From positions 1-43,525 of the forward strand of contig DKYT01000006.1 in assembly GCA_002492465.1 (NCBI GenBank): a stretch of DNA of 43,525 nucleotides, given 5' to 3'. Below the pieces are notes generated by a model. That model had not been told where the DNA came from, searched no databases, and saw nothing but the letters and a program-made list of their open reading frames with translations. Each line of letters opens with the position of its first letter. Within the stretch, counting starts at the first letter, position 1. The DNA is from Lachnospiraceae bacterium UBA7093 (GTDB taxonomy: Bacteria > Bacillota > Clostridia > Lachnospirales > Lachnospiraceae). Below are positions 41,253 through 43,525 of this stretch, in pieces. The translations under genes and the position numbers were made by a program.

Positions 41253-41980
41253 AATATCACCTCTGTCACCTTTGCAACCGCCTCGCAAATTTTATTATCT
41301 TCCCATCCAATATGCCAACCCTCTTCCGTAATCACATCCGTGATAATGTATATTGCGGCAGCAGAACATTTCCTGTATTGGGCAATGGCAAAAAGTCCGG
41401 CGCCTTCCATTTCTACGCACAGGGCGCCTTTTGCGCGATAATCAAGAACCTGTCCCCATGTTTCATGATATCCTGCGTCCGTTGTCCAATGCTTCCCCCT
41501 TTTTGGTTCCATTCCTTTTTTTCTTAGCAGAGATTCCATTTCATCCGTTAAAGACGGTGTTGTCTCAAGAAGGTTATGGTGAAAACCATATAAACTGGCT
41601 ACAGCCGTATCATGATAAGCACCTTCGGTCAGAACCACATCCCCGATATTGAGTTCCGGATTGATTCCTCCTGCCAGCCCTACATGAATAAACTCCTTAA
41701 CACCGCCTGCCGCCAGATCCTCCGCCTGGGTGGCAATTCCAGGGGAGCACATTTTGCCTTTTATAAAACCAATTTGGGGATTATTCTTAAAAACATACAA
41801 GGCTCCGCCCAGTGGATATTTATATTCTCCCCACCCTTTTTCAATCATTGCATCGTAGATGTCATCTGCTAACAGATATACCCTTTTCGGCACCTGCATG
41901 GAATCAAGGTCAAAACCTGCCTTTTTCAACTCGATCCTTACCAGATCTTTCGGGTCTGTCATAACACGTTCTCTCGTCAT
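41249..41980 (-). CDS. Nucleoside phosphorylase (PNP/UDP family)
   Basis: A 243-residue member of the PNP_UDP_1 family, which splits nucleosides with phosphate to give a base and ribose-1-phosphate. Visible features are HVGLAGGINPELNIGDVVLT and the ribose-binding VEMEGAGLFAIAQYR, with Glu-Met-Glu as in uridine and purine phosphorylases. The base specificity cannot be told. Start at ATG 41980; a GGAAGG site is 13 bp away, so an internal start (ATG at 41962) is possible. It is coupled to the methyltransferase gene downstream. Confidence 0.88.
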   Translation of the reverse strand: MTRERVMTDPKDLVRIELKKAGFDLDSMQVPKRVYLLADDIYDAMIEKGWGEYKYPLGGALYVFKNNPQIGFIKGKMCSPGIATQAEDLAAGGVKEFIHVGLAGGINPELNIGDVVLTEGAYHDTAVASLYGFHHNLLETTPSLTDEMESLLRKKGMEPKRGKHWTTDAGYHETWGQVLDYRAKGALCVEMEGAGLFAIAQYRKCSAAAIYIITDVITEEGWHIGWEDNKICEAVAKVTEVIL

Positions 41981-42027
41981 TTTTCTATCAATACCTTCCC
42001 GGCATGCCTGCCAAATCCTGATTGCAC

Positions 42028-42936
42028 TTATGCCAAATTTTCATCAATATATTTTATATACGGCTTCTTATTTACCTCATCTTCATGTGCCATATACCAC
42101 CGCAGCGATTCTCTTAAGCCCTCTTCCAGCGGCATTGTGTCCGGCAAAATTTGCTGTTGTTTTTGCACATCTAAATAATATTCATAATGGTAAAAGCTAA
42201 AATAGTTTCTCTGTTCTACATCCTTGTAAACATTTACAAAAACCGGCGTCCTGTTAAGGCAGGCATAGCACAGGGTAACCCATTCCTTTATGGATATGGT
42301 ATCTGGATTCCCAACATTAAAAATATGCTCCGCGGGCTTAGTCTCCATCAGGATCTCCATGAAGCGGCATAGATCCTTTACATGGAAAAACTGTAACTTC
42401 ATTTCTCCATCCCCCGGAAGATAAAACTTTCTATTATCCCGGGCACAGTCAAACACAAACCCTTCCCTGTAAACATTATTCATAGAACCGTATAAATAGG
42501 GAGGTCTTACAATATAGGCATCCTGAACTCTCTTTAACAGCGTTTCCTCCGCCTCAATTTTATCCGTTCCATACTTTCCCCAAAACCGATTCACTTTCTT
42601 TTCCGCATCTTCTTGAAACGGCTGGATGCCATTCTCCGGATAAACAGCGCTTGAACTGACCATGATGTACTGGTCAAAGGAATCAAGGGCATCGCACAAA
42701 TCAGTGATATCAGCTCCATCATAAGCGGTAATATCAGCTACCACATCAAAATGCATCTTCTTTAGCTTATCACCCAGCCCATGCCTGTCCCCTTCTATTA
42801 AAGTAACGCCGTTCACCTGTGGTTTGGTATTTCTGTTCAGAACATAAACATCATACCCATATTCTGCAAAATACTCTGCGGCATACTTGCTGACGAAGGT
42901 TGTCCCGCCTGTAATTAATATTTTTTTCTTTTCCAT
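42028..42936 (-). CDS. NAD-dependent epimerase/dehydratase family protein
   Basis: A 302-residue extended short-chain dehydrogenase. The N-terminal Rossmann motif is ILITGGTTFVSKYAAEYFAE with VLNRNTKP after strand 2. The catalytic SSSAVYPE gives the Tyr (YxxxK follows less clearly as YGTDKIEAE), and IVRPPYLYG and FNVGNPDTIS are C-terminal family marks. The sugar or isoprenoid substrate is unknown. It is nearly adjacent to queH (7 bp). A broken copy of the same family lies at 31496-31606. GAGGAAATA precedes the ATG. Confidence 0.87.
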   Translation of the reverse strand: MEKKKILITGGTTFVSKYAAEYFAEYGYDVYVLNRNTKPQVNGVTLIEGDRHGLGDKLKKMHFDVVADITAYDGADITDLCDALDSFDQYIMVSSSAVYPENGIQPFQEDAEKKVNRFWGKYGTDKIEAEETLLKRVQDAYIVRPPYLYGSMNNVYREGFVFDCARDNRKFYLPGDGEMKLQFFHVKDLCRFMEILMETKPAEHIFNVGNPDTISIKEWVTLCYACLNRTPVFVNVYKDVEQRNYFSFYHYEYYLDVQKQQQILPDTMPLEEGLRESLRWYMAHEDEVNKKPYIKYIDENLA

Positions 42937-42943
42937 TATTTCC

Positions 42944-43525
42944 TCATTCCCATCTGCCTTTTTCCCCCTGATGATCTGCCTCCCCTTCCCGTTCCTTTTG
43001 GGAAAAAATACAGCCGCAGTAATTCTGCCGGTATAAATTATATTCTTTTGAAAGCTCTATGGAACGCTTATAGCCGTCTTTCTTTTTGAAATCCGACGGG
43101 AGAAAGGGAACGCCGTACTGCTCCGCAAGCTTTTCCCCGATTTCATTGATCTTTCCGGCATTCTTAAGGGGGCTGATGGTCAACGTCGTGGTAAAATAAT
43201 CGGCATCCATTTCCTTTGCCCTTTTCGCCGTTTCCCGAAGGCGCAGCTCATAGCAGGCAAAGCACCTTTCGCCGCCTTCCTTGCAATGCTCCAGTCCTTT
43301 TACACAATCAAAAAAGAGCGCCCTTTGATAGTCACCCTCGATTACATTAATGGGATAAGCGCCCTCTCCTTTTCCTTGCTGCATTTGTCTGTTAAACTCA
43401 TCAATCAGGCGTTTCTGCTCCGCCACCCGCTTTAAATATTCCTCTTCCATGGTAATATTGGGATTGTAATAAAATACGGTGATCCTGAAAAAAGACCTCA
43501 GATATTCCAGCACATAGCTGCTGCA
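42944..43525 (-). CDS. queH: Epoxyqueuosine reductase QueH (5' end beyond the window)
   Basis: 194 codons of the 3' part are present and the frame is still open at the window edge (reading CSSYVLEYL). QueH reduces epoxyqueuosine to queuosine in tRNA wobble positions. Visible marks are FYYNPNI, FFDCVKGLEHCKEGGERCFACY with the Cys motif, TTTLTISPLKNA and the C-terminal YNLYRQNYCGCIFSQKER. The conserved Cys-Cys pair before CSSYVLEYL lies outside the window. The QueH Fe-S and zinc ligands in the part seen are intact. Confidence 0.93.
   Translation of the reverse strand, partial: CSSYVLEYLRSFFRITVFYYNPNITMEEEYLKRVAEQKRLIDEFNRQMQQGKGEGAYPINVIEGDYQRALFFDCVKGLEHCKEGGERCFACYELRLRETAKRAKEMDADYFTTTLTISPLKNAGKINEIGEKLAEQYGVPFLPSDFKKKDGYKRSIELSKEYNLYRQNYCGCIFSQKEREGEADHQGEKGRWE

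Noticed and set aside
1..43525. CRISPR arrays
   Set aside because: No regularly spaced repeats were seen; the only tandem repeat is two directly abutting 37-bp copies without spacers, and there are no cas genes.

Overview
The window looks like chromosome of a low to mid G+C Gram-positive anaerobe of the class Clostridia, most likely a gut Lachnospiraceae. This is inferred from strong AGGAGG-type ribosome binding sites, consensus sigma-A promoters, a TnpV remnant, a domain-swapped GH3 glucosidase, an RNase HI with an N-terminal hybrid-binding domain, a DUF3781 protein and queH. No taxonomic search was possible. Most genes lie on the minus strand.

Layout. (1) 1-9.7 kb is an ordinary chromosomal block: tRNA-Val, a class I amidotransferase-like hydrolase, a circularly permuted GH3 beta-glucosidase, a tight LRR / MoxR-ATPase / VWA trio (3783-7546), dCMP deaminase, an MraY-like transferase and RNase HI. 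(2) 9.9-19.9 kb is an AT-richer accessory island beginning at tRNA-Gly(CCC). It holds a broken AAA ATPase, a DUF6602 protein, a complete type I restriction-modification operon (hsdR-hsdM-hsdS) led by a small XRE regulator with palindromic operators, a chimera of two dead transposon genes, and a divergent XRE regulator / small membrane protein pair with a cysteine-rich leader peptide. (3) 20.1-25.4 kb holds a DUF6512 membrane protein, a MarR-TauE operon, a two-gene ATPase plus PD-(D/E)XK-like pair that is a candidate defence module, a DUF3781-histidine phosphatase fusion, and mntP. (4) 25.36-25.7 kb is the mntP leader: promoter, yybP-ykoY manganese aptamer, an anti-P1 hairpin, two tandem 37-bp repeats and a terminator. 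(5) 25.7-31 kb holds an ABC exporter, a COG3044-type ATPase and argS. (6) 31.1-37.1 kb is a patchwork of acetyltransferases (one resembling AAC(6')), methyltransferases, an LRR protein, an SdpI-like protein and four gene remnants (aldo/keto reductase, epimerase N-terminus, RhuM-Fic, tyrosine phosphatase). (7) 37.2-43.5 kb holds an MCP, a GH43 enzyme, a methyltransferase, a nucleoside phosphorylase, an NAD-dependent epimerase and the 3' part of queH, cut by the window end.

The strongest points for a second look are the mntP leader, where the predicted antiterminator partners are separated by inserted repeats; the uncharacterised ATPase-nuclease pair at 22.1-23.9 kb; the LRR/MoxR/VWA trio; the regulator / leader peptide / membrane protein cassette at 18.2-19.9 kb; and the dispersed repeat family found in several 5' leaders. 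All functional calls come from reading motifs by eye.
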